Shown in pieces: positions 8,658-18,485 of a stretch of 64,000 bases of DNA (its first letter is position 1; each line of letters opens with the position of its first letter). Under the pieces are notes generated by a model. That model was not told the DNA's origin, did not search any database, and worked only from the letters and a program-made list of their open reading frames with translations. Source of the DNA: Anaerolineaceae bacterium (GTDB lineage: Bacteria; Chloroflexota; Anaerolineae; Anaerolineales; Anaerolineaceae); contig JAENYZ010000003.1 in NCBI GenBank assembly GCA_016841525.1, forward strand, positions 475,235 through 539,234, read 5' to 3'. The translations under genes and the position numbers were made by a program.

Positions 8658-9604
8658 AAGTCAGACCGATCCTTTGGTACGATTGGCCTTATGTCTTTCG
8701 TCACCGCAGCCAATTAATCAGCACAGATAATGTGCTGGCTTTTACGCGCGGCGCCCCACTTTCATGGACGCAATTGATATCATCCTTCAACCCAATGGAC
8801 CACGTGTTCACGGGTGTTTATGATCCCGAAGAATCGGGGTTAAAAACCATTGGACAAATTTATCAGCCTGGTGATTGGGATGGAACGCAGCTGCACTACC
8901 TGCTGCCATCTGAAGATCAGGGCGCCCAGGATATGGTGCTGCTGTTGGAAGGTTTGATTAACCAGGCAGGACAATGGGGCGCAAAGCATATCACTGCTGA
9001 TTTGTCGGTTGATTCTGACCTTTTTAGCGCTTTTCGCCAGTCAGGTTTTTCGGTTTTAGCCAAACAGCGTGTGTTCCGATTTGAAAAACCATGGACAGGA
9101 CCAAAAAAGGATATCAATCAATGGCGAATTTGGACCAGCGGTGATGTAAAAGCCATGCGAGGGCTTTACGCTACACTGGTGCCCCCTGTCATTCAAACGG
9201 TAGAGCCGCTGACAAAACGTAAAATGCTGGGCATGGTTTATTACGATCAGGACGGCGATTTGAAGGCATATGCAGACCTGGTGTACGGCCCGGCTGGCGC
9301 CTGGGTTTTACCTTTTTTGCATCCTCAAACAAAAGAAAGTCCACTCGACCTGGTAGGTCAACTTCTTGAGGATCTACCGGATCTTAACGATAGGACGGTT
9401 TATTTAATTGCCCGTTCGTATCAACCCTGGCTCGAAAATGCTTTGGTTAGCTCGCCAGCCAGTCCTGGTCTTGAGCAGGCATTGATGGTGCGTTACCTGG
9501 CGCTTAGACAAAGGATAAAAGCAGAATTTCCTTTTGGCGCCGTCGAAAATGGAAACCCTGAACCTACGGTTCCACTTGCGCCAATTAAGAATAATCAGCA
9601 TTAA
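8651..9604 (+). CDS. GNAT-like protein with probable ATC/ATA start
   Basis: The first in-frame ATG/GTG/TTG is GTG 8732, but the frame is open and protein-like upstream of it: RPILWYDWPYVFRHRSQ is encoded between 8663 and 8713. The only candidate starts there are ATC 8651 and ATA 8654, overlapping the pdxT stop; GGAG at 8639-8642 is spaced 8 nt from ATC 8651. From memory, such an opening resembles that of GNAT-like proteins common in Anaerolineae. The protein (about 317 aa) has a weak acyltransferase-like pattern without a clear acetyl-CoA loop, so function is uncertain. Translational coupling to pdxT is likely. Confidence 0.6.
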   Translation: MIKVRPILWYDWPYVFRHRSQLISTDNVLAFTRGAPLSWTQLISSFNPMDHVFTGVYDPEESGLKTIGQIYQPGDWDGTQLHYLLPSEDQGAQDMVLLLEGLINQAGQWGAKHITADLSVDSDLFSAFRQSGFSVLAKQRVFRFEKPWTGPKKDINQWRIWTSGDVKAMRGLYATLVPPVIQTVEPLTKRKMLGMVYYDQDGDLKAYADLVYGPAGAWVLPFLHPQTKESPLDLVGQLLEDLPDLNDRTVYLIARSYQPWLENALVSSPASPGLEQALMVRYLALRQRIKAEFPFGAVENGNPEPTVPLAPIKNNQH

Positions 9605-9710
9605 GCCGCCAAGGCTCCTGCTGGGCATTCAAAGAAGATGTTAACAAAAATCGGATACAATTATTGATTGTTGATTTGAAAAGAATAAAAAATTATTACG
9701 GAAAAAAGTT

Positions 9711-11354
9711 TTGAAAAAATATATGTTAGAACATCAAAAAATAACAGATGATTTGGATTTACTGCTGGATGTCCTGCCGCCGCACATTGCAAAAGTTGTG
9801 CGTGAACTGGATGACAGTGACAATCTTTTGGAAATAGTCATGGATTTGGGCCGTTTGCCAACAGCCCGTTTTGTTCAGCGCGAAGCTGTTCTGAGTGATA
9901 AAGAGGTGACTTATGAAGAGATTCATATGATCACCAAATCGATCAGTGATTTTGACGCAGACAATCGTGCTGGCATTGAACGTACCTTGCATCGTATTTC
10001 TGCGATCCGCAACCGCCATCGTGATGTTGTGGGTTTAACCTGCCGAATAGGGCGTGCCGTCTACGGCACCAGTGATATCATCCAGGATTTGATTGAGTCG
10101 GGAGCAAGCATCCTGATTTTAGGACGTCCTGGTGTGGGGAAAACCACGATTTTACGAGAAGCTGCAAGGATCCTGGCTGAAACGGCTCGTGTGATTATTG
10201 TTGATACAAGCAATGAGATCGGCGGCGATGGGGATGTTCCGCACCCGGCGATTGGCAGCGCACGCAGGATGCAGGTTGCGCAGCCCTCATTGCAGCACGA
10301 AGTGATGATTGAGGCAGTCGAGAATCACAACCCTGAAGTGATCGTTATCGATGAGATTGGGCGGGAGCTTGAAGCGATGGCTGCCAGAACCATTGCCGAG
10401 CGTGGTGTGCAGTTGATTGGCACAGCACACGGGAATACTCTGGAAAACTTGCTTCTCAACCCAACCCTTTCAGACCTGGTTGGCGGCATTGAATCCGTCA
10501 CCCTTTCAGATGATGAAGCGCGTCGGCGAGGTACACAGAAGACAGTGCTTGAACGCAGGGCACCACCAACATTTGATGTCCTTGTGGAAATTCAAGATCG
10601 CAATCGTATCGCTGTTCAAAGCGATGTGGGTGCTGCTGTAGATGCGCTCTTGCGCGGGTACCCACTGCCGCCTGAAATTCGCTACCGTGACGATGAGAAT
10701 AAAATTCACATTCAGAAGCCAGCCGCACCCAGGCTGAGCACAGCCGCACAGGCACTCAGCCGCACTGGTAAGCGAGATACCACGCCATTTTCGCGTTCGA
10801 CCGGTGGGCAGCGCCAGACTAACGGTGGGCGTGAAGTCGGAGCCCTTGAAGAATCGATGGAAATGCTCCAGGAAGAACGCCAGGCGCTTAAACCAGTTGC
10901 TATCTATCCCTATGGGGTAGCAAGAAATCGTTTGCTGCAAGCGGGAAAGCAATTGAAAGTTCCGGCAAAAATTGTGCGAAATCTTCAAGATGCGGACGCT
11001 TTGCTGACCTTAAGACGATATTATCGGGAACGTCAGCAGCCCGTCATTGAGGCTGAGCAGCGCGGTATGCCCATCTTTGTGCTGCGATCCAACACAAGCC
11101 AGCAAATGGAGCAATTCCTGGTTGATCTTTTCAACCTCAGCGATGTGAACAATAAGCAAGGGTCCGAGAATGTAGCTGTTGATCAAACCCAGGCGGCGAT
11201 TCAGGCTGTGCTGAATGGTGAACGCTGGGTCGATTTAGCGCCAGCTTCCTCAACAATTCGACGTTTACAGCACGAAATGGCGCGCCAGGCTGAGCTTGTT
11301 TCCCATTCATACGGAAAAGAACCCAACAGGCATGTAAGGATATTTAGAGAATAA
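9711..11354 (+). CDS. AAA ATPase with C-terminal R3H domain
   Basis: Domains in order: an N-terminal region related to SpoIIIAA/Ycf45-type ATPases, a P-loop ATPase (Walker [10 protein letters not shown] near residue 141, Walker B VIVIDEIG near 210), a variable linker, and a C-terminal R3H nucleic-acid-binding domain containing [13 protein letters not shown] and [11 protein letters not shown]. The family is predicted to bind single-stranded nucleic acid, with unknown cellular role. The start is TTG at 9711 or ATG at 9723 ([10 protein letters not shown]). It ends 2 bp before tmk and is probably translated with it. Confidence 0.9.
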   Translation: MKKYMLEHQKITDDLDLLLDVLPPHIAKVVRELDDSDNLLEIVMDLGRLPTARFVQREAVLSDKEVTYEEIHMITKSISDFDADNRAGIERTLHRISAIRNRHRDVVGLTCRIGRAVYGTSDIIQDLIESGASILILGRPGVGKTTILREAARILAETARVIIVDTSNEIGGDGDVPHPAIGSARRMQVAQPSLQHEVMIEAVENHNPEVIVIDEIGRELEAMAARTIAERGVQLIGTAHGNTLENLLLNPTLSDLVGGIESVTLSDDEARRRGTQKTVLERRAPPTFDVLVEIQDRNRIAVQSDVGAAVDALLRGYPLPPEIRYRDDENKIHIQKPAAPRLSTAAQALSRTGKRDTTPFSRSTGGQRQTNGGREVGALEESMEMLQEERQALKPVAIYPYGVARNRLLQAGKQLKVPAKIVRNLQDADALLTLRRYYRERQQPVIEAEQRGMPIFVLRSNTSQQMEQFLVDLFNLSDVNNKQGSENVAVDQTQAAIQAVLNGERWVDLAPASSTIRRLQHEMARQAELVSHSYGKEPNRHVRIFRE

Positions 11355-11356
11355 CC

Positions 11357-11977
11357 ATGTTTATTACCCTTGAAGGACCGGAAGGCAGCGGGAAAACATC
11401 ACAGGTTCCTTCCCTGGCAGATTATTTGCGGGAGGAAGGCTATGATGTGGTCGTCACCCGGGAGCCCGGCGGCACAGCCGTAAGCGATCAAATTCGGGAT
11501 GTATTGATGAATTTGAAGAATGTTTCGATTGTCCCCCGTACGGAGATCTTATTATTCCTGGCAGCACGCGCCCAGCATGTTGAGGGACTGATCAGGCCTG
11601 CTCTTGAAGCTGGAAAGCTTGTACTTTGTGATCGTTACGGCGATTCGACCCTTGCATACCAGGGTTATGGCCACAAAACAGATTTAGAGACCCTTCGCTA
11701 CCTGCTTAATTATGCAACTGGCGGCTTAAAACCGGATTTGACCTTGCTTTTGGATATTCCAGTTGAGATGGGTTTGGAACGAAAACGAAAAAATGACTCT
11801 GAATGGAACCGCCTCGATGCGTATGCAGAAGCCTTCCATAAACGGGTCCGCCAGGGGTATTTGGAACTGGCGAAATTAGAACCTGAACGATGGGATATTA
11901 TTGATGCTTCAAAGGATAAGGACCAGGTTCAGCAAGATATGCGTCAGGCTGTGATCAGCCGACTTAAACAAAAATAA
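11357..11977 (+). CDS. tmk: dTMP kinase
   Basis: Phosphorylates dTMP to dTDP for DNA synthesis. The P-loop GPEGSGKTSQ, the TREPGGT segment that binds dTMP, DRYGDSTLAYQGYG, and the lid-region arginines (ERKRK) are all present. Length (206 aa) is normal. The gene lies 2 bp after the R3H ATPase gene, an operon arrangement that would tie the two in expression. Confidence 0.97.
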   Translation: MFITLEGPEGSGKTSQVPSLADYLREEGYDVVVTREPGGTAVSDQIRDVLMNLKNVSIVPRTEILLFLAARAQHVEGLIRPALEAGKLVLCDRYGDSTLAYQGYGHKTDLETLRYLLNYATGGLKPDLTLLLDIPVEMGLERKRKNDSEWNRLDAYAEAFHKRVRQGYLELAKLEPERWDIIDASKDKDQVQQDMRQAVISRLKQK

Positions 11978-12045
11978 ATTGATGCTTCATGGATTAAGAT
12001 TCAAGCAGGACTATTAAAAGTATTGACAATGAGAAAGGTCGATTG

Positions 12046-13311
12046 ATGTTCAAAAAACTATTTGCCATTTTGATTATTGGTGTTTTCTTGCTCTCTGCCT
12101 GTTCATCCAAAACACCTGAACCAACAGCTACGGCTGTACCAACGGAATTGCCCACCCAGGAAGTTCCAGAAACTGAGGATGTATTACAGGGTGATACCAT
12201 GCCGTGTACGACGGTTTATAATTATGAAACCACGGCAGAAACAGACCAATACCAGGCAGCGGCTGATCAGATGCCGCCCCTGGATTTAGAAGAGGATTGG
12301 GTGCGCGGCAACCCCGAAGCCCCAGTTACAATCTTTGAATACGCGGATTTTCAATGCCCGGCATGTGTGGGTTTTGCTCAATATACCGAGCTCTTGCTTG
12401 AAACTTTCCCTGATACGATTAAAGTGGTATTCAGGCATTTGCCGCTTCCATCCATTCATAATTTAGCATTTATTTCTGGTATGGCTGGTGAAGCTGCCGG
12501 TGCCCAGGGTATGTTCTGGGAAATGCATGATTTTTTGTATGCAAACCAGAGCCAATGGAATACTTTTACCGAGGATGAATTTATCGATTGGATCCTTGTG
12601 CAGGCTGAAAATATGGGGATGGATGTGGAACAGTTTGAAGCTGATTTAACAGATGAAGCAGCTCGAAAGGAACTGGAAGAAACAAACGCTTATCGCCTGG
12701 AATTGGGCATGCATTACACACCTTTTGTTGTCGTCAATGGGCGGGTGTATCGTGATAACAATCCAAATTTATTTGGTTTGATCGGTATTTATGCATTTGA
12801 TGGTTATGAAGAATGCCCACCCTGGGTGATAGAACCGGAAAAATCCTATACCGCAGTTTTGGACACCAGCGCCGGTGAGATTCAGATTGATCTCTTTGCC
12901 GATGTCGCACCCCTAGCGGTCAATTCATTTGTCTTCCTTGCCCAGGAGGGTTGGTATGATGGTGTTTATTTCCACAGGGTCGTTGAAGATTTTGTCGCCC
13001 AGGCAGGTGACCCATCTGGTTTAGGTGCGGTTAGCCCGGGTTACGCCTTTGATAATGAAACCGGGAATGGTCTGTCCTTTGACAGCGCCGGGGTTTTGGG
13101 AATGGCAAATGCTGGTGTAAATACCAATGGAAGCCAATTCTTTATCACCCTTGGACCGACAACGGATCTTGACGGCGGATATACCATCTTTGGCGAGGTC
13201 AAAGAGGAAAGCATGCCAATTCTGGATGAGATTGCACTGCGAGATCCAAACACGGCGGTGGGTTTTGAAGGCGCAACGATCATTAATGGGATTGAGATCA
13301 TTGAGAATTAA
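12046..13311 (+). CDS. Lipoprotein fusing a DsbA-like thioredoxin domain to a cyclophilin
   Basis: An extracytoplasmic folding factor. The lipobox LLSAC (Cys19) follows a hydrophobic signal; a TPE/PTE-rich linker leads to a DsbA-like domain with the redox motif CPAC (Cys104, Cys107) and a cis-Pro region (MHYTPFVVVNG). From about residue 266 a cyclophilin-type peptidyl-prolyl isomerase domain begins, with YFHRV, GVLGMANAG and SQFFIT. So one membrane-anchored chain would combine thiol-disulfide exchange and prolyl isomerisation. TTG at 12043 is also in frame, but ATG 12046 is the better start. Total 421 aa, as expected for two full domains. Confidence 0.92.
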   Translation: MFKKLFAILIIGVFLLSACSSKTPEPTATAVPTELPTQEVPETEDVLQGDTMPCTTVYNYETTAETDQYQAAADQMPPLDLEEDWVRGNPEAPVTIFEYADFQCPACVGFAQYTELLLETFPDTIKVVFRHLPLPSIHNLAFISGMAGEAAGAQGMFWEMHDFLYANQSQWNTFTEDEFIDWILVQAENMGMDVEQFEADLTDEAARKELEETNAYRLELGMHYTPFVVVNGRVYRDNNPNLFGLIGIYAFDGYEECPPWVIEPEKSYTAVLDTSAGEIQIDLFADVAPLAVNSFVFLAQEGWYDGVYFHRVVEDFVAQAGDPSGLGAVSPGYAFDNETGNGLSFDSAGVLGMANAGVNTNGSQFFITLGPTTDLDGGYTIFGEVKEESMPILDEIALRDPNTAVGFEGATIINGIEIIEN

Positions 13312-13332
13312 GCGATAAGGGATTCGCTTTTT

Positions 13333-14598
13333 ATGGAAGCTCGAGAAACGAACACTCGGGATTGGCGTACGATATTAAGCCTGGGTTTGAGCGGGCTGGG
13401 AACAGCCTATTTTCTGATCCAGGCAATTAGTTTCACTGTATTGTGGGTCTCGAATTTTAGTTCGACGCAGGGCGGCATGGACCAGGTGATAAACTTTGGT
13501 TTATTAGCCTGGTCTTCAATTCTTTCTGGCTTCATGCTTATACCAGTGTTTTTGCTGAGCCTGTCCAAACTACGTGCACAAGATCCTCCTGCGTGGCTGG
13601 ATACAAGCCGCCCCACTTCTCGAAAAAATGTTTTATGGCTGCTGTCCTTGTGGCCGGTGATCGTATTGATCGGTTGGTTTGTCGCTGACCGCCCTCTGGC
13701 GGCAGCTTTTCTTTTAGGACCGATCAACCTTCTGGTCGCCGGTTTACCGATATTGTGGGTTTATTTATATGCCAGTAGGGGTTTAAAGCGAGGCTTGCAG
13801 GTAAGGCAGTGGCGAATCTTTGGCTTCAGCCTGACCATCACGCCCTTTATTGTCATCATTTTAGAAATTATCGCTATTTTGATTTTAGGCGGCTTGGGTG
13901 CCCTCTGGGTGTCATACAATACATCTATTGACCCTTCTTTTGAAAGAGATTTGACCTTTTTGTTCAACCAGGTTTCAATATATCAGAATGATGTTAATGG
14001 ACTGCTTGAACTATTACGACCAGCGATACTTCAGCCGGGCGTCATTGTGTGGGTACTTGTCCTTTTCGCCGGCGTCATTCCAATTATTGAAGAAGTCATA
14101 AAGACCATTGCCTTATGGCCGATGGCTGGCCATAAGATCACGCCGCAGGAGGGTTTTGTGAGCGGCTTATTATGCGGGGCTGGCTTTGCATTTATTGAAA
14201 ACGTGATGTATTTCACAGTGTCGATCACAGCGATGGACTGGTTAATCTTGGCGATTGGGCGCGCAGGCACAGGTGTTTTGCATATGCTGGCATCCGGAAT
14301 GATTGGCTGGGGGTTGGCAGTTGCATGGAGCGATGGCAAATGGCATTTTTTATCATTGACCACATTATTTGCGATAATCTTGCACGGCCTTTGGAATGCT
14401 GTGGCACTGCTCACCGGGATTGCTTCACTTCTATTTCTTGGTGAGGAAGCAACAGTCTGGCAAAATCTTTTATACAGCTTGCCAACACTCATCCTTTTTA
14501 TCATTTCTATGATTGGCATTGCCTTGATCAGCAGGCATTTTAGAAAACAAAATCATCTTGAAACAACGATCATCGACCAGGATCTGGAAAATGAATAA
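13333..14598 (+). CDS. PrsW-family intramembrane metalloprotease
   Basis: A polytopic membrane protein (421 aa, about nine hydrophobic segments) with the PrsW signature: EEVIK (near residues 253-257), GFAFIENVMYF with its Glu, GVLHMLASG and the final LHGLWN histidine. These residues are thought to bind zinc within the membrane. In Bacillus PrsW cleaves an anti-sigma factor, but most homologues have unknown targets. No sigma or anti-sigma gene is adjacent. It begins 21 bp after the foldase gene. Confidence 0.9.
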   Translation: MEARETNTRDWRTILSLGLSGLGTAYFLIQAISFTVLWVSNFSSTQGGMDQVINFGLLAWSSILSGFMLIPVFLLSLSKLRAQDPPAWLDTSRPTSRKNVLWLLSLWPVIVLIGWFVADRPLAAAFLLGPINLLVAGLPILWVYLYASRGLKRGLQVRQWRIFGFSLTITPFIVIILEIIAILILGGLGALWVSYNTSIDPSFERDLTFLFNQVSIYQNDVNGLLELLRPAILQPGVIVWVLVLFAGVIPIIEEVIKTIALWPMAGHKITPQEGFVSGLLCGAGFAFIENVMYFTVSITAMDWLILAIGRAGTGVLHMLASGMIGWGLAVAWSDGKWHFLSLTTLFAIILHGLWNAVALLTGIASLLFLGEEATVWQNLLYSLPTLILFIISMIGIALISRHFRKQNHLETTIIDQDLENE

Positions 14599-14655
14599 AA
14601 TTTCATTGCATAAGGGTCCAGTATCAAAGCCTGAATTCCCCAGGAGCATTTACGC

Positions 14656-15330
14656 ATGAATAAATACCCCTTATTAGAACCGGTACGATTTTTAGTGAGG
14701 ACACTCACCAAATTCAAAGTGGAGAATCCATCGCGAATTCCAAGCACAGGCGGGGTATTGATCACCACCAATCACCTGAGCCGATTGGACACCCCAATCC
14801 TGCTTGCAATTACTGACCGGGAGGATTTGGTCGCGATCATTGCGAAGAAATACCAGGAAAAGCCATTTTTCAAGTGGGTACTGGAAAAGGTTGGGACAAT
14901 GGTCTGGATGGACCGGACGACAACCGACTTTGCTGCAATGAGAGATGCGCTTAATCAACTACGGCACGGCGCAATCGTGGGTATTGCCCCTGAGGGCACT
15001 CGCAGCAGAGAATTTCGGGGACTGCTGGAAGGTAAACCTGGCGCTGCTTTGATGGCGGCAAGGGCTTCAGTCCCGATTGTCCCGGTTGGCATTATTGGTT
15101 CAGAAAAAATCAATGCACATTTTCTCAAACTGAAGCGACCCCCTGTTAATGTTCGCGTTGGAGAAGCCTACATGCTGCCAGAAATGGATCAAGATGATCG
15201 CCAGGGCTGGCTTGCTCGCAATACCGATGAGATAATGTGCCGCATTGCTGCCTTGCTTCCAGCAGAATATCGCGGATTTTATAAGGACCATCCACGCGTA
15301 GAAGAATTGCTGGCTGAAGAGACGAAATAG
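14656..15330 (+). CDS. 1-acyl-glycerol-3-phosphate acyltransferase (PlsC family)
   Basis: Makes phosphatidate from lysophosphatidate at the membrane. The catalytic NHLSRLD (the HX4D motif, with NH preceding), the acceptor-binding [11 protein letters not shown] and a later [10 protein letters not shown] block are in normal order over 224 aa. With the MGDG-synthase-like gene two positions downstream it suggests a small membrane-lipid group. The hydrophobic N-terminal anchor is short. Confidence 0.92.
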   Translation: MNKYPLLEPVRFLVRTLTKFKVENPSRIPSTGGVLITTNHLSRLDTPILLAITDREDLVAIIAKKYQEKPFFKWVLEKVGTMVWMDRTTTDFAAMRDALNQLRHGAIVGIAPEGTRSREFRGLLEGKPGAALMAARASVPIVPVGIIGSEKINAHFLKLKRPPVNVRVGEAYMLPEMDQDDRQGWLARNTDEIMCRIAALLPAEYRGFYKDHPRVEELLAEETK

Positions 15331-15392
15331 CAAATAGAAACTCAGTGCATAATTCTGAGCCGTTCGATAGTAAATGCTTGATTTTTTCACAG

Positions 15393-15401
15393 TGGTATAA
15401 T
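15393..15401 (+). promoter_or_regulatory. Extended -10 promoter, apparently leaderless for DUF951 gene
   Basis: TGG followed by TATAAT (15396-15401) is an extended -10 element. Only six bases separate it from the ATG at 15408 and no ribosome binding site is visible. Transcription would begin at or next to the ATG, so the mRNA may be leaderless. No good -35 box is seen at 17 bp. Confidence 0.5.
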
Positions 15402-15407
15402 CCAAAA

Positions 15408-15617
15408 ATGTTACCCGATTTAGATTTAAACGATGTAATTCGAATGCGTAAACCCCATCCATGTGGGGGTTATGAGTGGCGTGTTGTGCGCCTGGGTGCG
15501 GATATCGGTTTGGTGTGTATGACCTGCGGCAGGCGAATCATGCTTGATCGGCGTTCTCTCAGGAACCGGATGAAAACCGTTGTGAGCAAAGCTGAGGTGA
15601 ATGATGCCCAGGAATAA
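15408..15617 (+). CDS. DUF951 small protein
   Basis: A 69-aa protein matching the DUF951 pattern: the opening [19 protein letters not shown], then [19 protein letters not shown]. Three cysteines (one in HPCGG, two in CMTC) suggest a small metal site. Function is unknown; in many genomes it sits near ychF or lipid genes. The frame is open to 15345, but the family start is ATG 15408. The last 17 bp overlap the glycosyltransferase gene, indicating translational coupling. Confidence 0.88.
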   Translation: MLPDLDLNDVIRMRKPHPCGGYEWRVVRLGADIGLVCMTCGRRIMLDRRSLRNRMKTVVSKAEVNDAQE

Positions 15618-16743
15618 TAAAACACCTCACATTGTTTTCCTGTTTTCAGATACCGGCGGCGGACACCGCAGCGCAGCCCAGGCGATCATTGAAGCCTTGG
15701 AAATTTATTATCCCAACCAGGTTACAACTGAGATGGTGGATTTCTTTGTTGAATATGCGCCCCCGCCATTTGATTTGGCACCCGCGACCTATGCGCAGAT
15801 GGGACAGGTGCCTGAATTGTGGAAACTTGGCTATAAACTGAGCGACGGCAAACGCCGCTCAAAATTCATTCAAGAAGTATTGTGGCCTTATATACGCAAG
15901 TCTACGGCAAATTTGGTACAGGAACATCCCTGTGATTTATTCCTTTCTGTTCATCCCATTGTCAACACGCCGATCTTAAGGGCGTTGGAAGAGAACCCCA
16001 TCCCCTATATGATTGTGATAACCGATATGGTGACCACCCATGCATTTTGGTACAGCAAAAGGGCAAACCTGACCCTCACGCCAACAAATGAAGCCCGAGA
16101 TCGAGGGCTTGAATTTGGGTTAAATCCGGGCAAAATCAAGGTGGTTGGCCAGCCGATAGCAGACCAATACCGACGACCCACTGCGACAAAAAGCGAGTTA
16201 AGAAAGAAATTTGGGTGGCCAGAGGATTTGCCTGTTGTTTTGATGGTCAGCGGCGGTGAGGGCATGGGACCGGTCGAAGAAATGATTCGAGCGGTTGATG
16301 GGGCTGGGCTGGATTTGATGATGGTGGTGATTGCCGGACGAAACCAATCTTTGAAGCAAAACCTGGAGGAGGCGGATCTTCAGACACCCAATGAAGTTTT
16401 GGGTTTTGTTGAGAACATGCCGGACTTGATGAACGCTGCTGACATCATTGTCACCAAGGCTGGACCGGGAACGATTTCTGAAGCCTTTGTTGCGGGCTTA
16501 CCCATTATCCTTTATTCCCGGATGCCGGGTCAGGAAGATGGCAATATTGATTACGTTGTTGATAAGGGAGCTGGTGTTTGGGCGCCGCGTTCGATGGATG
16601 TGGTTGAGACCTTGCAGCTATGGCTTGAGCATCCTTCTGAACTGCAAAGGGTAGCAGCGGTTTCAAGAAGCCTGGCACGCCCAGATGCATCCATGGAGAT
16701 TGCGGGTGAGATAATTAAGATTGTTAATAATCCACAAATCTGA
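15601..16743 (+). CDS. MGDG-synthase-like (GT28) glycosyltransferase
   Basis: Likely transfers a hexose from a nucleotide sugar to diacylglycerol to make a glycolipid. The N-terminus [18 protein letters not shown] is the diagnostic MGDG synthase segment; the C-terminal domain has [11 protein letters not shown], a [10 protein letters not shown] block and [11 protein letters not shown], typical for the UDP-sugar site of GT28 enzymes such as UgtP and MurG. It has 380 aa. ATG 15601 and ATG 15604 are both possible. The neighbouring PlsC gene supports a lipid role. Confidence 0.85.
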   Translation: MMPRNNKTPHIVFLFSDTGGGHRSAAQAIIEALEIYYPNQVTTEMVDFFVEYAPPPFDLAPATYAQMGQVPELWKLGYKLSDGKRRSKFIQEVLWPYIRKSTANLVQEHPCDLFLSVHPIVNTPILRALEENPIPYMIVITDMVTTHAFWYSKRANLTLTPTNEARDRGLEFGLNPGKIKVVGQPIADQYRRPTATKSELRKKFGWPEDLPVVLMVSGGEGMGPVEEMIRAVDGAGLDLMMVVIAGRNQSLKQNLEEADLQTPNEVLGFVENMPDLMNAADIIVTKAGPGTISEAFVAGLPIILYSRMPGQEDGNIDYVVDKGAGVWAPRSMDVVETLQLWLEHPSELQRVAAVSRSLARPDASMEIAGEIIKIVNNPQI

Positions 16744-16749
16744 TATGAT
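16721..16749 (+). promoter_or_regulatory. Putative sigma-70 promoter of tsaE operon
   Basis: TTGTTA (16721-16726), exactly 17 bp, TATGAT (16744-16749). The -35 box lies inside the 3' end of the glycosyltransferase gene. The predicted start is within about 10 nt of the tsaE ATG (16764), so the leader would be very short. Confidence 0.45.
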
Positions 16750-16763
16750 ATTAAAGATAAATT

Positions 16764-17261
16764 ATGCCAATATTAGATGACAGCATTTTTGAATTTTTCA
16801 GCCACAGCCCGGATCAAACCCGGCGTTTAGGGATTCACCTGGGTGGTTACCTGAGGCTTGGGGATGTCATTTGCCTGGAAGGGAACCTGGGTTCTGGCAA
16901 AACCACGCTTGTGCAGGGGATTGCACAGGGGTGGGGTGCATTGGACCCCGTTTCCAGCCCCACATTTATGATTGTGAACGAATATCGGCGGGCGGACCAG
17001 GAACGCCTGTATCACCTGGATGCCTATCGCCTGAACGGCAGCATGGATGCAGACCTTCTGGACTTTGATCGTATGCTCAGCCAGGGTCCGATTGTGATTG
17101 AGTGGGCAGAGAAGGTCAAGGGTGTTTTGCCGGAGTCTTATCTGTGGATCACATTGAAATACACCGGGATGGAACACCGTGCAATGCGGCTGACATCCCA
17201 GGGAAAGCGTCATGAGAAGATTATTGACCAATTAAGACGAAAATTGTATGGAGATTTCTAG
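16764..17261 (+). CDS. tsaE: tRNA threonylcarbamoyladenosine biosynthesis ATPase TsaE
   Basis: ATPase needed for turnover of the TsaB-TsaD complex that installs t6A37 on ANN-decoding tRNAs. Walker A GNLGSGKTTLVQG is near residue 38; SSPTFMIVNEY and HLDAYRL are family motifs; Walker B-like IVIEWAEK is followed by the usual C-terminal segment. 165 aa is normal. It shares one base with the tsaB start. TsaD and TsaC are not in the window. Confidence 0.95.
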   Translation: MPILDDSIFEFFSHSPDQTRRLGIHLGGYLRLGDVICLEGNLGSGKTTLVQGIAQGWGALDPVSSPTFMIVNEYRRADQERLYHLDAYRLNGSMDADLLDFDRMLSQGPIVIEWAEKVKGVLPESYLWITLKYTGMEHRAMRLTSQGKRHEKIIDQLRRKLYGDF

Positions 17262-17929
17262 TGTTATTAGCCTTTGATACGTCAACATCCTGGATCAGCC
17301 TGGCGCTATATGATGGTGTCTTTATTCGATATGAGATGAGCTGGAAGAGCCAGCATCACCACACCGTTGAGCTGGCGCCTGCCATTGACGCCCTTTACCA
17401 TCACACGAGAACAACAAGCGAAGATCTGACGGGGTTGGCTGTGGCGATTGGCCCAGGGTCATTTACCAGTTTGCGAATCGGTTTGGCGACAGCCAAGGGG
17501 CTTTCGCTGGCCTTAAACCTGCCTGTTGCCGGAGTACCTTCACTGGATGTAATTGCAAGAGCACAGCCGCTGGATGATAAACCGATGATTGCAGTGCTGC
17601 AAGCTGGGCGCTCACGCCTGGCTTATTCCCCTTACAGGGTTGAAAATGGCTTATGGCAAGCCCAGGAGGCGCCAGCCGTGATTGATCCTAAAGAATTGGT
17701 CAAAATGATCAAAGAGCCAACATTGGTTTGTGGGGAGCTTTCAGAAGAAGCGCGCTCAACTATCGGCCGCCGCTGGAAAAATGCCATCCTTGCCTCGCCA
17801 TCTTTGTCCTTACGTCGTGCCGGCTTCCTGGCAGAGATTGGCTGGGAAAGACTGGAAAACGACCAGGCAGATGACCCCGTGACATTGGCACCTATTTACC
17901 TGAGCACGAGTAATTCTATCCCCGATTAA
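17261..17929 (+). CDS. tsaB: tRNA threonylcarbamoyladenosine biosynthesis protein TsaB
   Basis: Inactive paralogue of TsaD that scaffolds the t6A complex. The N-terminus LLAFDTSTSWISLALYDG and the later LAVAIGPGSFTSLRIGL, GLSLALNLPVAGV block are diagnostic. 222 aa is typical. The start codon is GTG, overlapping the tsaE stop by one base. The C-terminal domain is divergent, as is common. Confidence 0.95.
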   Translation: MLLAFDTSTSWISLALYDGVFIRYEMSWKSQHHHTVELAPAIDALYHHTRTTSEDLTGLAVAIGPGSFTSLRIGLATAKGLSLALNLPVAGVPSLDVIARAQPLDDKPMIAVLQAGRSRLAYSPYRVENGLWQAQEAPAVIDPKELVKMIKEPTLVCGELSEEARSTIGRRWKNAILASPSLSLRRAGFLAEIGWERLENDQADDPVTLAPIYLSTSNSIPD

Positions 17930-17930
17930 G

Positions 17931-18449
17931 ATGCCTGAGAATCAGAACCAGGCGCAGCTTATTTTTCGTCCCATGATCACTTCGGATCTGGACCAGGTGA
18001 CAGCTATTGACCGTGCCGCCTTCCCGACACCCTGGCCAAAAGACGCCTTTCTTTATGAGATCAAACGCGGGCGAAATTCGGTTTGCTGGGTTGCAGAGCA
18101 AGCAGCATCTGATGGCGAAAACCAGATTGTGGCTTCGATCGTCATTTGGCTGGTTATTGATGAAACGCATATTGGCACGCTGGCAGTCAGACCTGGCTTT
18201 CGCGGACAGAAAATTGGACAAAAACTGCTGGCTTTGTCGCTCTTAGAATGCCTGCAGCGGGGTGCACGACAGGCACTGCTTGAGGTACGTCAGAGCAACC
18301 TTGCGGCTCAAGCGCTTTATCGCAAATTTGGTTTTGAAGCTGTAGGTTTGCGAAAGGATTATTACAAAGATACCCACGAGGATGCCGTTTTGATGACTCT
18401 TGATGCGCTTGACCTGGAAAAACTTGCCCAGCTGGCACAAGGCGGATAA
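17931..18449 (+). CDS. rimI: Ribosomal-protein-alanine N-acetyltransferase RimI
   Basis: GNAT enzyme that acetylates the N-terminal Ala of ribosomal protein S18 in E. coli. The acetyl-CoA loop VRPGFRGQKIGQKLL (near residue 87), ALLEVRQSNLAAQALYRKFGF and the tail RKDYY match RimI well. It begins 2 bp after the tsaB stop; the tsaE-tsaB-rimI order is a well-known conserved cluster. No independent promoter is visible. Confidence 0.93.
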   Translation: MPENQNQAQLIFRPMITSDLDQVTAIDRAAFPTPWPKDAFLYEIKRGRNSVCWVAEQAASDGENQIVASIVIWLVIDETHIGTLAVRPGFRGQKIGQKLLALSLLECLQRGARQALLEVRQSNLAAQALYRKFGFEAVGLRKDYYKDTHEDAVLMTLDALDLEKLAQLAQGG

Positions 18450-18485
18450 GATTATTGAGGTTTGGAATTCTTGTAGGAGGTCATA

